Source of the DNA: Brooklawnia sp963780175
GTDB lineage: Bacteria > Actinomycetota > Actinomycetes > Propionibacteriales > Propionibacteriaceae
Length of the DNA: 64,000 bases
Assembly (NCBI GenBank): GCA_963780175.1
Contig: CAWAAT010000007.1
Span: 62,001-126,000, forward strand
Reading direction: 5' to 3'
Part shown: positions 36,597-45,122 of the stretch, piece by piece
How positions within the stretch are numbered: position 1 is the first letter of the stretch
How the letters are laid out: each line of letters begins with the position of its first letter
The notes under the pieces: generated by a model
Database searches by the model: none
The model's input: the letters and a program-made list of their open reading frames with translations, nothing else
What the model was told of the DNA's origin: nothing
Program-made: the position numbers and the translations under genes

Positions 36597-37217
36597 TCAC
36601 GGAATGCGGAATACCTGACCCGGGTAGATGAGGTCAGGGTTCTCGATGCCGTTGAGGTTGGCGATGTCCATGTAGTTCACGCCGAACTGCGCGGCGATCC
36701 CCGACAACGTGTCGCCGGGCACAACGGTGTAGGTGCGCTGCTGGGCGGCAGCCAGTTGGGCGGCCTCCTGCTCGGCAGCCAGGCGGGCGGCTTCCTGCTC
36801 GGCAGACACTCGCGCAGCTTCCTGCTCGGCGGCCCGAGCAGCCTCGGCCTCTGCCTCGGCAGCAACTCGGACGGCCTCGGCCTCGGCAGCGGCCTTGTCC
36901 TGCTCTGCCTTGGCTGCTGCGGCCTCAGCGTCAGCCTTTGCGCGGGCGGACTCGTTGGCTTCCTCGGCACGAAGAGCAGCCTGAGCCTGGTCGTCACGGG
37001 TGACCTGCCCGGCCTTGCGGGCAGCCTCGTCGGCCTTGGCCTGCGCTGCGGCAACCGCTTCCTCGGCCTTGGCCTTGGCGGCAGCAGCCTGCTCCTCGGC
37101 CTTGTCAGCAACGGCCTCAGCCTGCTGGCGCGCCTTGTCTGCGAGTTCCTGAGCCTTGGCGGCGCGTTCCTCGTCGTCCGTGGTCAAAGCGTCCTTGATC
37201 TTGTCGAACATTCCCAT
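36597..37217 (-). CDS. Alanine-rich coiled-coil protein with C-terminal LysM domain
   Basis: The 206 residues begin MGMFDKIKDALTTDDEERAA and then run for about 130 residues as an Ala/Glu/Lys/Arg coiled coil with imperfect repeats (for example AEQEAARLAAEQEAAQLAAA). A single LysM module closes the protein (YTVVPGDTLSGIAAQFGVNY; NLNGIENPDLIYPGQVFRIP). LysM binds N-acetylglucosamine polymers such as peptidoglycan, yet no signal peptide or membrane helix is visible. AAGGGGG six bases upstream supports the start. Function unknown; it could be a non-classically exported or lysis-released wall binder. Confidence 0.85.
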   Translation of the reverse strand: MGMFDKIKDALTTDDEERAAKAQELADKARQQAEAVADKAEEQAAAAKAKAEEAVAAAQAKADEAARKAGQVTRDDQAQAALRAEEANESARAKADAEAAAAKAEQDKAAAEAEAVRVAAEAEAEAARAAEQEAARVSAEQEAARLAAEQEAAQLAAAQQRTYTVVPGDTLSGIAAQFGVNYMDIANLNGIENPDLIYPGQVFRIP

Positions 37218-37304
37218 GTGTTACCCCCTTCGCACGGCCACCTCATCGGTGGTTCGATCATCAGCCTAACCGCCCGAGCGCTTCTCAGGGCGGCCCAGTA
37301 ACGC

Positions 37305-38825
37305 TCAGTCCCTGCTGGCGTAGTTGGGGGCCTCGACGGTCATCTGGATGTCGTGGGGGTGCGACTCGCGCAGGCCTGCGGCGGTGATGCGGACGAAACG
37401 TCCGTTGGCCTGCAACTCGGCGATGGTGCGGGCGCCGCAGTAGAACATCGATTGGTGAAGACCGCCGCTCAACTGGTAGAGCACCTGTCCGAGCGGTCCC
37501 CGATACGGCACTTGGCCCTCAATACCCTCGGGGATGATCTTGTCGTTGCTGGTGACATCGGACTGGAAATACCGATCCTTCGAGTAGCTCATCTGACGCC
37601 CGCGGCCCGCCATGGCGGCCAGCGAACCCATGCCCCGGTAGCTCTTGAACTGCTTGCCGTTGATGAAAACGAGTTCCCCGGGGCTTTCGTCACAGCCGGC
37701 CAACAACGAGCCCAACATCACGGTGTCGGCGCCGGCGACGATGGCTTTGGCGGTGTCACCGGAGTACTGCAGCCCGCCATCCCCGATGATCGGCACCCCC
37801 GCCGGCCGTGCGGCGCGTGACGCGTTGTGGATGGCGGTGATCTGCGGCACACCGACCCCGGCAACCACCCGGGTGGTGCAGATGGAACCCGGCCCGACCC
37901 CCACCTTGATGCCGTCCGCGCCGGCCTCGACCAGCGCCTTCGCCCCCTCGTAGGTTGCGACGTTGCCACCGATGACGTCCACGTCGCGAGCCGCTCGTTC
38001 GTTCTTGATCCGCTGGATGAACTGCATCTCGGCGCGGGAGTGACCGTGCGCGGTGTCGACTACCAGCACGTCGACGCCCTCCTCGATGACGGCCATGGCG
38101 CGCTCCCAGGCGTCGCCGAACACGCCGACTGCCGCACCGACCCGCAGGCGCCCCAATTCATCTTTGGCCGCGTTGGGGTACTTGCCCGACTTCACGTAAT
38201 CCTTGAGGGTGATGAGGCCCTTGAGGCGGCCCCGTCCATCGATCAGCGGCAGCTTCTCGATCTTGTGGCGTGCCAGCAGGGCGAGCGCCTCGTCGCTCGA
38301 GGTCCCCACCGGAGCAGTTACCAACGGCATCGGGGTCATCACCGCCCCGACCAACCGGCTGGGGTCGGTCTCGAACCTCATGTCGCGATTGGTGATGATG
38401 CCCAGCAGCACCATGTCCTTGTCGACAACCGGGATACCGCTGATGCGGTAGGTGCCGCACAGTTCGTCGGCCTCACCGATGGTCGCGTCCGGACTGATCG
38501 TGATCGGCTCGTCGATCATGCCCGCCTCGGACCGCTTCACCTGGTCAACCATGTGGGCCTGATCAGCGATGGAGAGGTTGCGGTGCAGGATCCCCAGGCC
38601 GCCCTCCCTGGCCATGGCGATGGCCATCCGTTGCTCGGTCACGGTGTCCATGGCAGCCGACAGGAACGGCACGTTGAGGGTGATCCGTCGGCTGAGCCGC
38701 GACGTCGTGCTGACCTCACTGGGGATCACGTCTGACTCGCGCGGCTGGAGCAGGACGTCGTCGAACGTCAGGCCCAGGGCCTCGAACATTGTTGGCACAC
38801 CTGCAGGCGTCAGCTGGTCCGACAC
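37305..38825 (-). CDS. guaB: IMP dehydrogenase
   Basis: GuaB oxidises IMP to XMP, the committed step to GMP. The 506 residues include the barrel with VPFLSAAMDTVTE, two CBS domains (about 105-220) and the catalytic loop GVGPGSICTTRVVAGVG containing the active cysteine. The flap with YFQSDV and EGIEGQVPYRGPL follows, ending in the SRD tail. The open frame begins with TTG at 38843. GTG at 38825 is preferred because GAAGGGA lies six bases upstream. The mptB-like gene ends 14 bases before this start, so both may share a transcript. Confidence 0.96.
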   Translation of the reverse strand: MSDQLTPAGVPTMFEALGLTFDDVLLQPRESDVIPSEVSTTSRLSRRITLNVPFLSAAMDTVTEQRMAIAMAREGGLGILHRNLSIADQAHMVDQVKRSEAGMIDEPITISPDATIGEADELCGTYRISGIPVVDKDMVLLGIITNRDMRFETDPSRLVGAVMTPMPLVTAPVGTSSDEALALLARHKIEKLPLIDGRGRLKGLITLKDYVKSGKYPNAAKDELGRLRVGAAVGVFGDAWERAMAVIEEGVDVLVVDTAHGHSRAEMQFIQRIKNERAARDVDVIGGNVATYEGAKALVEAGADGIKVGVGPGSICTTRVVAGVGVPQITAIHNASRAARPAGVPIIGDGGLQYSGDTAKAIVAGADTVMLGSLLAGCDESPGELVFINGKQFKSYRGMGSLAAMAGRGRQMSYSKDRYFQSDVTSNDKIIPEGIEGQVPYRGPLGQVLYQLSGGLHQSMFYCGARTIAELQANGRFVRITAAGLRESHPHDIQMTVEAPNYASRD

Positions 38826-38839
38826 GCGGGTCCCTTCGG

Positions 38840-40231
38840 TCAATCGGCTGGAGACGCCAGTCTATCCACCCTGGCCCAGTGCGCGAGCGGCCAGGCTGCC
38901 GCCAGGGCGATGCCCTGGGCAACCGGAATCGGGAATCCTGCGTAGTCCAGCAGCACGCTGGTGATGAGCAGGCAACCGGTGATGGCGCAGACCCAGGCTG
39001 TCGCCGACCGTCCGAGCACGACCGCGCCAAGCAGCACGCCGCCCCACAGCGCGTACCAGGGTTGCAGGCTGGGATAGGTGAACGCGAAGGCCACCAGGCC
39101 CAGCGCGGTGAAGGTGATGGGACGTCGCGCGCCGTAGCGCCACATGAGGACAGCGATGATGCCGACGCCCGCCGCCAGGAAGATGGGCGCGACGACCGCT
39201 ACGGCATCGGCCATCGGCCAACCGGTGACCAACTGCAGGGTGGCCGCGACGGTATGGGCGATGGATTGACTGCCGGCGGACTGGGGCGAACCGGTGCCGG
39301 TGGCCCACCCCATCCCCCAACCGCTGGCGAACGTCGGTATGGCGAACCCGACCAGGGTGGCGATCAGTCCAAGCGGCAGCCGCCAGGCAGCCTTCCAGAT
39401 GACGCCTCGCCAGGCGTCCAGGGCGGTGGCTCCCGGCCCGGCCGCGACACCGACCAAGCCGACCGCAACCATCGCCAGTCCGAGGGGTTGCTTGACCGCC
39501 ATCGCCAGACCCACCAGAAGGCAACCCGCTGGCCACCAGCCCGGCCAACGAAGCGAAACCCAGATGCCCGCCACCCCCAAGGCAACCGCCCAGGCGTCGT
39601 TGTGCGCGCCCCCGATGAAGTGCACGATGACCAGGGGATTGATCAGACCAAGCCACAATGCCCGGCCAGGCTGCTGCCCGGCTGCCCTGGCGATCCGCGG
39701 CAGGCAGACCCCGGTCACGACGACGGACAGCAGCCCCGGAACCCGCATGGCGAGCAGGGACCAGAACGGATCGGCTCCGCTGAGCGCCACGACGCCGGCG
39801 GAGACGAGCAGCGCAAGCGGTGGGTACACCGTGGTCGTGGCCTGCCAGTACGCATCCACCCGATCGGCGAACGGCCCACCGATGGTACTGAGCGCGGTCA
39901 GGTACGGGTTGTGACCTTGCAGGACGATCCAGCCCTGCTCAAGGTAGGCCCAGACATCCTTGCTCAACACAGGTGGACAGGCCATCAGGGGTGCCGACCA
40001 CAGGGCGAAGCTCCGCCAGAGGCGACTCACGGTGGCGTGTCGAAGACCCAGCCAGCCGACGAACAGCAACCCCACGCCAAGGGCGGCGGGCAACGAGTGG
40101 GCCCATCGAGTGGCCAGCACATTGTCGCGTCCGGCGAAGCCCAGTCCCCAGGGGGACGCCAGCCAGGCGGCAACGGCCAGCAGGACGCTGCCGGCCAGGC
40201 CGATCAGCTCTGAGCGCTGCGTGTGCTGCAC
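38840..40231 (-). CDS. MptB-like polyprenol-phosphomannose-dependent mannosyltransferase
   Basis: The 463 residues have about eleven to thirteen membrane helices. The first large loop carries the GT-C catalytic pattern SKDVWAYLEQGWIVLQGHNPY with its acidic residue, as in the MptA/MptB alpha-1,6-mannosyltransferases of actinobacterial lipomannan synthesis. FIGGAHNDAWAVALGVAG is also typical. The acceptor cannot be fixed from sequence. The start GTG 40231 follows a TAACAT box by eight bases but is not certain, since no ribosome-binding site is nearby. It lies upstream of guaB in the same direction. Confidence 0.8.
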   Translation of the reverse strand: MQHTQRSELIGLAGSVLLAVAAWLASPWGLGFAGRDNVLATRWAHSLPAALGVGLLFVGWLGLRHATVSRLWRSFALWSAPLMACPPVLSKDVWAYLEQGWIVLQGHNPYLTALSTIGGPFADRVDAYWQATTTVYPPLALLVSAGVVALSGADPFWSLLAMRVPGLLSVVVTGVCLPRIARAAGQQPGRALWLGLINPLVIVHFIGGAHNDAWAVALGVAGIWVSLRWPGWWPAGCLLVGLAMAVKQPLGLAMVAVGLVGVAAGPGATALDAWRGVIWKAAWRLPLGLIATLVGFAIPTFASGWGMGWATGTGSPQSAGSQSIAHTVAATLQLVTGWPMADAVAVVAPIFLAAGVGIIAVLMWRYGARRPITFTALGLVAFAFTYPSLQPWYALWGGVLLGAVVLGRSATAWVCAITGCLLITSVLLDYAGFPIPVAQGIALAAAWPLAHWARVDRLASPAD

Positions 40232-40239
40232 AGGGACGA

Positions 40240-40245
40240 ATGTTA
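40240..40245 (-). promoter_or_regulatory. Possible -10 box TAACAT for the mptB-like gene
   Basis: TAACAT on the minus strand ends eight bases before GTG 40231. Confidence 0.35.
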
Positions 40246-40264
40246 GTCCACCACCTTGACGCGA

Positions 40265-40296
40265 CTGCGGACCCACCCCGAGGGGCAGGTCCGCAG
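40265..40296. terminator. Hairpin after groEL
   Basis: CTGCGGACC (40265-40273) pairs with GGTCCGCAG (40288-40296), and CCCC/GGGG can pair inside the loop. It follows the groEL stop by about 18 bases. Confidence 0.6.
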
Positions 40297-40314
40297 ACAG
40301 GTGGTACGTGGGAC

Positions 40315-41922
40315 TCAGTGAGCGTGGCTGGGAGCCTTCTCCTCGTCCTCCTCCTTGAGCTCGACCACCAAGGTTTCGGTGGTGAGCAGCAGCGAGGCGA
40401 TCGACGCGGCGTTGGCAAGAGCCGACCGGGTCACCTTGACCGGGTCGATGACGCCGGCCTCGATGAGGTTCTGGTAGACCCCGGTCTTGGCGTTGTAGCC
40501 CTCGTTCGGACCCAACTCGGCAACCTTGGCAACGATGACGTAGCCGGGCTGACCGCCGTTCTCCGCGATCCAGCGCAACGGCTCGACGATCGACTTGCGG
40601 ACGATCTGGACGCCCATCTGCTCGTCCTGGTCAGCGCCCTGCAGGTCATCCAGCACCTTGCCGGCATGCACGAGTGCGGCGCCACCACCGGCGACGATGC
40701 CCTCCTCGATGGCCGCGCGAGTGGCCGAGACGGCGTCCTCGATGCGGTGCTTCTTCTCGTTGAGCTCCACCTCGGTGGCAGCACCGACCTTGATCACGCA
40801 GACGCCACCGGCGAGCTTGGCTACCCGCTCGGCCAGCTTCTCACGATCCCAGTCGGAGTCCGTGCGAGCCATCTCGGCACGCAACTGCTCGACGCGTCCC
40901 TTGACCTCGTCGGGGGAGCCGGAGCCGTCCACGATGGTGGTGTTGTCCTTGGCGACCACGACACGGCGAGCGCGTCCCAGCACCTCCAGACCCACCTGGT
41001 CGAGCTTGAGACCGACCTCGGGGGCGACGACCTGGCCGCCGGTCAGGATCGCGATGTCCTGCAGCATGGCCTTGCGACGGTCACCGAAGGCCGGGGCCTT
41101 CACCGCGACCGAGGCGAAGGTGCCGCGGATCTTGTTGACCACCAGGGTGCTCAGGGCTTCGCCGTCGACGTCCTCGGCGATGATCACCAGCTGGCCGTGG
41201 GCTGCGATGACCTTCTCGAGCATCGGCAGCAGTTCGTTCATGTTGGAGATCTTGCCCTGGTTGATCAGGATGTAGGGGTCGTCGAAAACGGCCTCCATTC
41301 GGTCCTGGTCGCTGACGAAGTAGGGCGAGATGTAGCCCTTGTCGAACTGCATGCCCTCGGTGAAGTCGAGCTCGGTGCCGAAGGTGTTCGACTCCTCGAC
41401 GGTGATGACGCCGTCCTTGCCGACCTTGTCGAAGGCCTGCGCGATGATGGCGCCGATCTCCTCGTCGCGAGAGCTGATGGTGGCGACGTTGGCCATGTCG
41501 TCGGTGTTGTCGACCTCCCGGGCAGCGTTGCGCAACTCGTCGATGACCGCCTGGACGGCCTTGTCGATGCCACGCTTGAGGCCGATCGGGTTGGCGCCGG
41601 CAGCGACGGCACGGAGTCCCTCGTGCACCAGAGCCTGGGCCAGCACGGTGGCGGTGGTGGTGCCATCGCCGGCGACGTCGTTGGTCTTGGTGGCGACCTC
41701 CTTGGCGAGTTGGGCACCCAGGTTCTCGAACGGTTCGCTCAGCTCCACCTCCTTGGCCACGGTGACGCCGTCGTTGGTGATGGTCGGGGGGCCGTACTTC
41801 TTGTCGAGCACGACGTAACGGCCTTTGGGCCCGAGCGTCACCTTGACGGTATTGGCGAGAATGTCCACGCCGCGCTCTAGGGAGCGACGGGCTTCCTCGT
41901 CGAACTGGAGTTGCTTTGCCAT
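40315..41922 (-). CDS. groEL: 60 kDa chaperonin GroEL
   Basis: This ATP-driven folding chamber subunit has 535 residues. Visible motifs are TLGPKGRYVVLDKKYGPPTI, the ATP loop GDGTTTATVLAQAL, and the C-terminal domain ending. The tail reads EEDEEKAPSHAH and lacks the GGM repeat of housekeeping GroEL2. Together with its place next to groES, this fits the actinobacterial GroEL1 position, although the histidine run is only vestigial. It starts 12 bases after groES and has GAGG upstream. Regulation is through the CIRCE operators before groES. Confidence 0.97.
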   Translation of the reverse strand: MAKQLQFDEEARRSLERGVDILANTVKVTLGPKGRYVVLDKKYGPPTITNDGVTVAKEVELSEPFENLGAQLAKEVATKTNDVAGDGTTTATVLAQALVHEGLRAVAAGANPIGLKRGIDKAVQAVIDELRNAAREVDNTDDMANVATISSRDEEIGAIIAQAFDKVGKDGVITVEESNTFGTELDFTEGMQFDKGYISPYFVSDQDRMEAVFDDPYILINQGKISNMNELLPMLEKVIAAHGQLVIIAEDVDGEALSTLVVNKIRGTFASVAVKAPAFGDRRKAMLQDIAILTGGQVVAPEVGLKLDQVGLEVLGRARRVVVAKDNTTIVDGSGSPDEVKGRVEQLRAEMARTDSDWDREKLAERVAKLAGGVCVIKVGAATEVELNEKKHRIEDAVSATRAAIEEGIVAGGGAALVHAGKVLDDLQGADQDEQMGVQIVRKSIVEPLRWIAENGGQPGYVIVAKVAELGPNEGYNAKTGVYQNLIEAGVIDPVKVTRSALANAASIASLLLTTETLVVELKEEDEEKAPSHAH

Positions 41923-41933
41923 GGACTAATGCC

Positions 41934-42230
41934 TCACTTCTCGACGACGGCGAGGATGTCGCGCGCGTTGAGCAGCAGGTAGTCCTTGGCGTTGTAGCGC
42001 ACCTCGGTGCCGCCGTACTTGCTGAAGATGATGACGTCACCGACCTTGACGTCCATGGGCACGCGGTTGCCGTTGTCGTCGATGCGACCGGGACCGGTGG
42101 CGACGACTTTGCCTTCCTGCGGCTTCTCCTTGGCCGTGTCAGGAATGACAAGCCCGGAAGCAGTGGTGGTCTCAGCCTCGAGAGGCTCGACGAGGATACG
42201 GTCCTCGAGCGGCTTGATCGTGGTTGCCAC
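41934..42230 (-). CDS. groES: 10 kDa co-chaperonin GroES
   Basis: This is the 98-residue lid of the GroEL chamber, with the mobile loop EAETTTASGLVIPDTAKEK and conserved GGTEVRY and YLLLNARDILAVVEK. GTG 42230 (MATTIKPLEDRI) is preferred over the TTG two codons earlier because it matches family starts and has AAAGGGG seven bases upstream. It is first in the groES-groEL operon, under two HrcA-type operators. Confidence 0.96.
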   Translation of the reverse strand: MATTIKPLEDRILVEPLEAETTTASGLVIPDTAKEKPQEGKVVATGPGRIDDNGNRVPMDVKVGDVIIFSKYGGTEVRYNAKDYLLLNARDILAVVEK

Positions 42231-42306
42231 GTTCAAACCCCTTTCTGTTGTCTAAGTGTCACGAGCAGGTCCGACCGGCACGTCGTCGCGGGTGCCGTAC
42301 CGATCG

Positions 42307-42333
42307 TTGGCACCCGAACTGGTCGAGTGCCAA
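42307..42333 (-). promoter_or_regulatory. CIRCE operator, proximal copy
   Basis: TTGGCACCC, nine bases, GAGTGCCAA: one arm base differs from a perfect inverted repeat. This is the HrcA repressor site of heat-shock operons. It lies 77 bases upstream of the groES start. Confidence 0.85.
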
Positions 42334-42353
42334 GCACCACCTTAGACCGCCCG

Positions 42354-42380
42354 TTGGCACTCAGACAAGCTGAGTGCCAA
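42354..42380 (-). promoter_or_regulatory. CIRCE operator, distal copy overlapping a stop codon
   Basis: TTGGCACTC, nine bases, GAGTGCCAA: a perfect inverted repeat with CIRCE spacing. It contains the stop codon (42361-42363) and the last codons of the upstream methyltransferase gene. Between the two operators the minus strand offers TTGTCT and, 18 bases on, TAAGGT as a possible promoter. Confidence 0.88.
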
Positions 42381-43593
42381 AATCCTCGTGCTGGGCGATG
42401 CCCCCGTCAGGAACAGCGCCCGACGCATCGGGCCGGCCTGCGTCCTGGGCCGTTCGACGCACCACCAGCCCTCGAGCACCTTCGGTCGTCCGGGCCAGCA
42501 CGATGGTCGCATGGTTCGGTCCGGAAGGCTTCAGCCGACGACGCAGCGCCGCCGGGTCGACGTCGATGGCCCGCTTCTTGATCTCCAGAACGCCCACCTG
42601 GTGCGCTCGCACCCAGGCGCGCAGCGACTTCTCCCCCGCGTCGATCGTCTCCAGGATCTCGAAGCAGGTGGCGAACGGACTGCTGAGGGGTTCGTCGCAT
42701 GACAGGTAGGCGACATCCCGATCGAGCCGCCAGGCTCCCGCGCTGATCTCGCCCAATGCGCGCGCCCGAATGACCGCCCCATCCGGTTCCAGCAGATACC
42801 GACCCGGGGGGCGCACCGGCAACGCATCACGCCCCGCCTCGATCCGGTGGGCCCCCGGCAGGATGACCGCCGCGCTCGACGGACCGGCCCCCGGCAGGCG
42901 CCACAGTCCCGTCTCGACCACGTCCCCCCGGTGGGAGACCCAGCATGCCTCGACCCCGTCAGGGATCAACTCGCGCGGGAATCCCGGTCCGAGTTTGACG
43001 CAGACCAGTTCCCTGGACGCCAGGAGGTGCGTCACGAACGACCACGACGGGCTGAGGTCCTCAACGCGCCAACTTCGACCGCGGTCTCCTCGCCTGGCCG
43101 GATCGACGAACACGGCGGTCTGGTCATCGGCCTGCGCCAGCAGGGATTCGGCGAGCGCCGTGGCATCCCCGACCAGCACCTCGGCCCCGGGCAAATTGGC
43201 TTGGGCAAGTTCGGCGGATGCCGGATCGAGTTCGACGGCGCTCACCTCAAGCCCGGCCGCCAGGAACGCGCGAGCGTCGGCCCCGATTCCGCAGCCGAGG
43301 TCGACCACTCGTCGAGCGCCGGCCGCCACCAATCGCTGGGCGCGCCAAGTGGCGACCTCGGGACGCGAGGCCTGCTCAAGGCCGTCCGGGGTCAACCAGA
43401 GCAGCTGGGCCTCGGCACCGAACTTCGTCCGGGCTCGCCTGCGGAGGCTGGCCTGGGTGAGTGCAGCGGCTGCCACCTCAGGGGAGAAGCGTGCCCGCAG
43501 CCGACTGGCGGCTGCCAGTGAGTCCGGCTCACTTTCGGCCATGGCCGCCGCCAGCGCCTCGGCCCCCTCGACGGTGAGCAGCGGGTGCCTCAC
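42361..43593 (-). CDS. SAM-dependent methyltransferase with THUMP-like domain
   Basis: The 410 residues hold an N-terminal helical part, a class I methyltransferase core (VVDLGCGIGADARAFLAAGL; AVELDPASAELA; VFVDPARR in the catalytic strand) and a C-terminal THUMP-like domain (about 310-385; GVLEIKKRAIDVDPAALRR). Such proteins are usually placed next to tsaD and groES in actinobacteria. The substrate is not known; RNA is likely from the THUMP-like fold. GTG start overlaps the Nudix stop as GTGA. The 3' end forms part of a CIRCE operator. Confidence 0.85.
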   Translation of the reverse strand: MRHPLLTVEGAEALAAAMAESEPDSLAAASRLRARFSPEVAAAALTQASLRRRARTKFGAEAQLLWLTPDGLEQASRPEVATWRAQRLVAAGARRVVDLGCGIGADARAFLAAGLEVSAVELDPASAELAQANLPGAEVLVGDATALAESLLAQADDQTAVFVDPARRGDRGRSWRVEDLSPSWSFVTHLLASRELVCVKLGPGFPRELIPDGVEACWVSHRGDVVETGLWRLPGAGPSSAAVILPGAHRIEAGRDALPVRPPGRYLLEPDGAVIRARALGEISAGAWRLDRDVAYLSCDEPLSSPFATCFEILETIDAGEKSLRAWVRAHQVGVLEIKKRAIDVDPAALRRRLKPSGPNHATIVLARTTEGARGLVVRRTAQDAGRPDASGAVPDGGIAQHEDFGTQLV

Positions 43594-44078
43594 CGGACCA
43601 CCCCGGACCAGCCCTGCGGCCGGCCGTCGAGGTAGGGAATGACGAGGTGGAACTGCTCAACCGCGGGGTCGAACACCTGCGGCAGGAAAAACCGATCTCC
43701 CTCCCACATCGCCAGGTCGGCCAGCCCCGACAGCGGCTGCCAGGCCAGAACCCCCTCGGCGTTGCCGGCCGGCACTTCTCCGGTCCACTCGTCGACGACG
43801 AAGATGAATCCCAGCACATCTGAACCGTCAGCGTGGAAACCCGGCCAGCTCACCGTGCCGCGCAGGCGCATGGCCACCACGTCGATGCCGGCCTCCTCAC
43901 GGATCTCGCGGGCCATGCCCGACCAGACGTCCTCATGACGTTCGAGCTTGCCGCCCAGTCCGTTCCACTTGCCCAACTGCTCGTCATCCGGGCGTGCGGT
44001 GCGGTGCACCATCAGCACGCACCGGCGGTCCGGCGAGAGGACGAAACCGAGCGTGGTCAGTTCCGGCGCGTACGCCAC
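43590..44078 (-). CDS. Nudix hydrolase, MutT-like
   Basis: The 162 residues contain a full Nudix box: GLGGKLERHEDVWSGMAREI, then REEAGI. The residues around MVHRTARPDDEQLGKWNGLG resemble 8-oxo-dGTP diphosphatases of the MTH1/MutT type, so nucleotide-pool cleaning is the best guess. The GTG start follows directly after the tsaD stop. It is part of the six-gene t6A operon. Confidence 0.88.
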   Translation of the reverse strand: MAYAPELTTLGFVLSPDRRCVLMVHRTARPDDEQLGKWNGLGGKLERHEDVWSGMAREIREEAGIDVVAMRLRGTVSWPGFHADGSDVLGFIFVVDEWTGEVPAGNAEGVLAWQPLSGLADLAMWEGDRFFLPQVFDPAVEQFHLVIPYLDGRPQGWSGVVR

Positions 44079-45122
44079 TCAGGCCACCACCCGGGTCACG
44101 GGCATCCCCGAGTCCGCCGAGATGTCCAGACTGCTGGGGGCCCGGCCCGCTTCGACGACTGCGGCCCCCAGCACGGCGATCATCGCCCCGTTGTCGGTGC
44201 ACAGTCCAGGCCGCGGGCGACGCAACTCGACGCCGGCAGCGTCCGCCCGCTGCGCCATCAAGGTGCGCAGCCGGGAGTTCGCGGCCACTCCGCCGCCGAG
44301 TACCAGGTGGCCCACCGAGTACTCGCGGCAGGCATCGATGGCCTTGGCTGTCAGCACATCGGCCACCGCCTCCTGGAAACTGGCCGCGACGTCGGGGATG
44401 CTGATCTGCTCGCCGTCACGCTCATGCTGCTCGACGTAGCGGGCCACCGCGGTCTTCAGCCCCGAGAAGGAGTAGTCGAAGCGGTGTCGCTCCAGGTCGT
44501 GCCGCGCGGTCAGCCCCCGGGGAAAGGCGATGGCCCGGGGATCACCGGACTGGGCCTCGCGGTCCATCACAGGTCCACCCGGGTAGGCCAGGCCGAGCAG
44601 ACGTGCCACCTTGTCATAGGCCTCACCGGCGGCATCGTCGATCGTGGTGCCGATCTCGGTGATGTCACCCGTGATGTCACGCACCAGCAGAATCTGGCTG
44701 TGTCCTCCAGAGACCAGCAAGGCCATCACCGGGGTTGGCAGCGGACCGTGGTCAAGCATGTCGACCGCCACGTGGCCGACCAGGTGATTCAGCCCGTACA
44801 AGGGCCTGTGCAGCGTAGAGGCCAGCGTCTTGGCAGCGGACAGGCCCACCACCAGCGAGCCCATCAGGCCGGGGCCGGCTGTGACCGCGATGGCGTCCAC
44901 CTCAGACAGGTCGACATCGGCCGCGGTCAGGGCACGCTGCAATGTCGGCACCATGGCCTCCAGGTGCGCGCGGGACGCCACCTCTGGGACAACCCCTCCA
45001 AAGCGGGCGTGCAGGTCCACCGAACTGGCCACCTCGTTGGCCAACAGTTCGGTGCCCCGGACGATTCCGACGCTCGTCTCGTCGCAACTCGACTCGATAC
45101 CCAACACCAGCGGACCAGTCAC
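44079..45122 (-). CDS. tsaD: tRNA N6-adenosine threonylcarbamoyltransferase TsaD
   Basis: TsaD transfers the threonylcarbamoyl group to A37 of ANN-decoding tRNAs. The 347 residues have the ASKHA fold with VLGIESSCDETSVGIV, the metal-binding histidines in GLNHLVGHVAVDM, ALLVSGGHSQILLV and the late LVLGGGVAANSRLR. GTG 45122 overlaps the rimI stop as GTGA. The longer frame to 45320 is rimI out of frame. TsaB and TsaE, its partners, lie immediately upstream. Confidence 0.96.
   Translation of the reverse strand: MTGPLVLGIESSCDETSVGIVRGTELLANEVASSVDLHARFGGVVPEVASRAHLEAMVPTLQRALTAADVDLSEVDAIAVTAGPGLMGSLVVGLSAAKTLASTLHRPLYGLNHLVGHVAVDMLDHGPLPTPVMALLVSGGHSQILLVRDITGDITEIGTTIDDAAGEAYDKVARLLGLAYPGGPVMDREAQSGDPRAIAFPRGLTARHDLERHRFDYSFSGLKTAVARYVEQHERDGEQISIPDVAASFQEAVADVLTAKAIDACREYSVGHLVLGGGVAANSRLRTLMAQRADAAGVELRRPRPGLCTDNGAMIAVLGAAVVEAGRAPSSLDISADSGMPVTRVVA

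Noticed and set aside
36720..37160. Tandem repeat or CRISPR-like array
   Set aside because: The repetitive DNA is the codon pattern of an Ala/Glu coiled coil; repeats are imperfect, in frame, and have no spacer structure.
39973..41880. 635-codon plus-strand open frame opposite mptB-like and groEL
   Set aside because: It is the antisense shadow of groEL and the mannosyltransferase gene. The translation is low-complexity Leu/Val/Asp/Gly-rich and matches no family; high GC removes stops in this frame.
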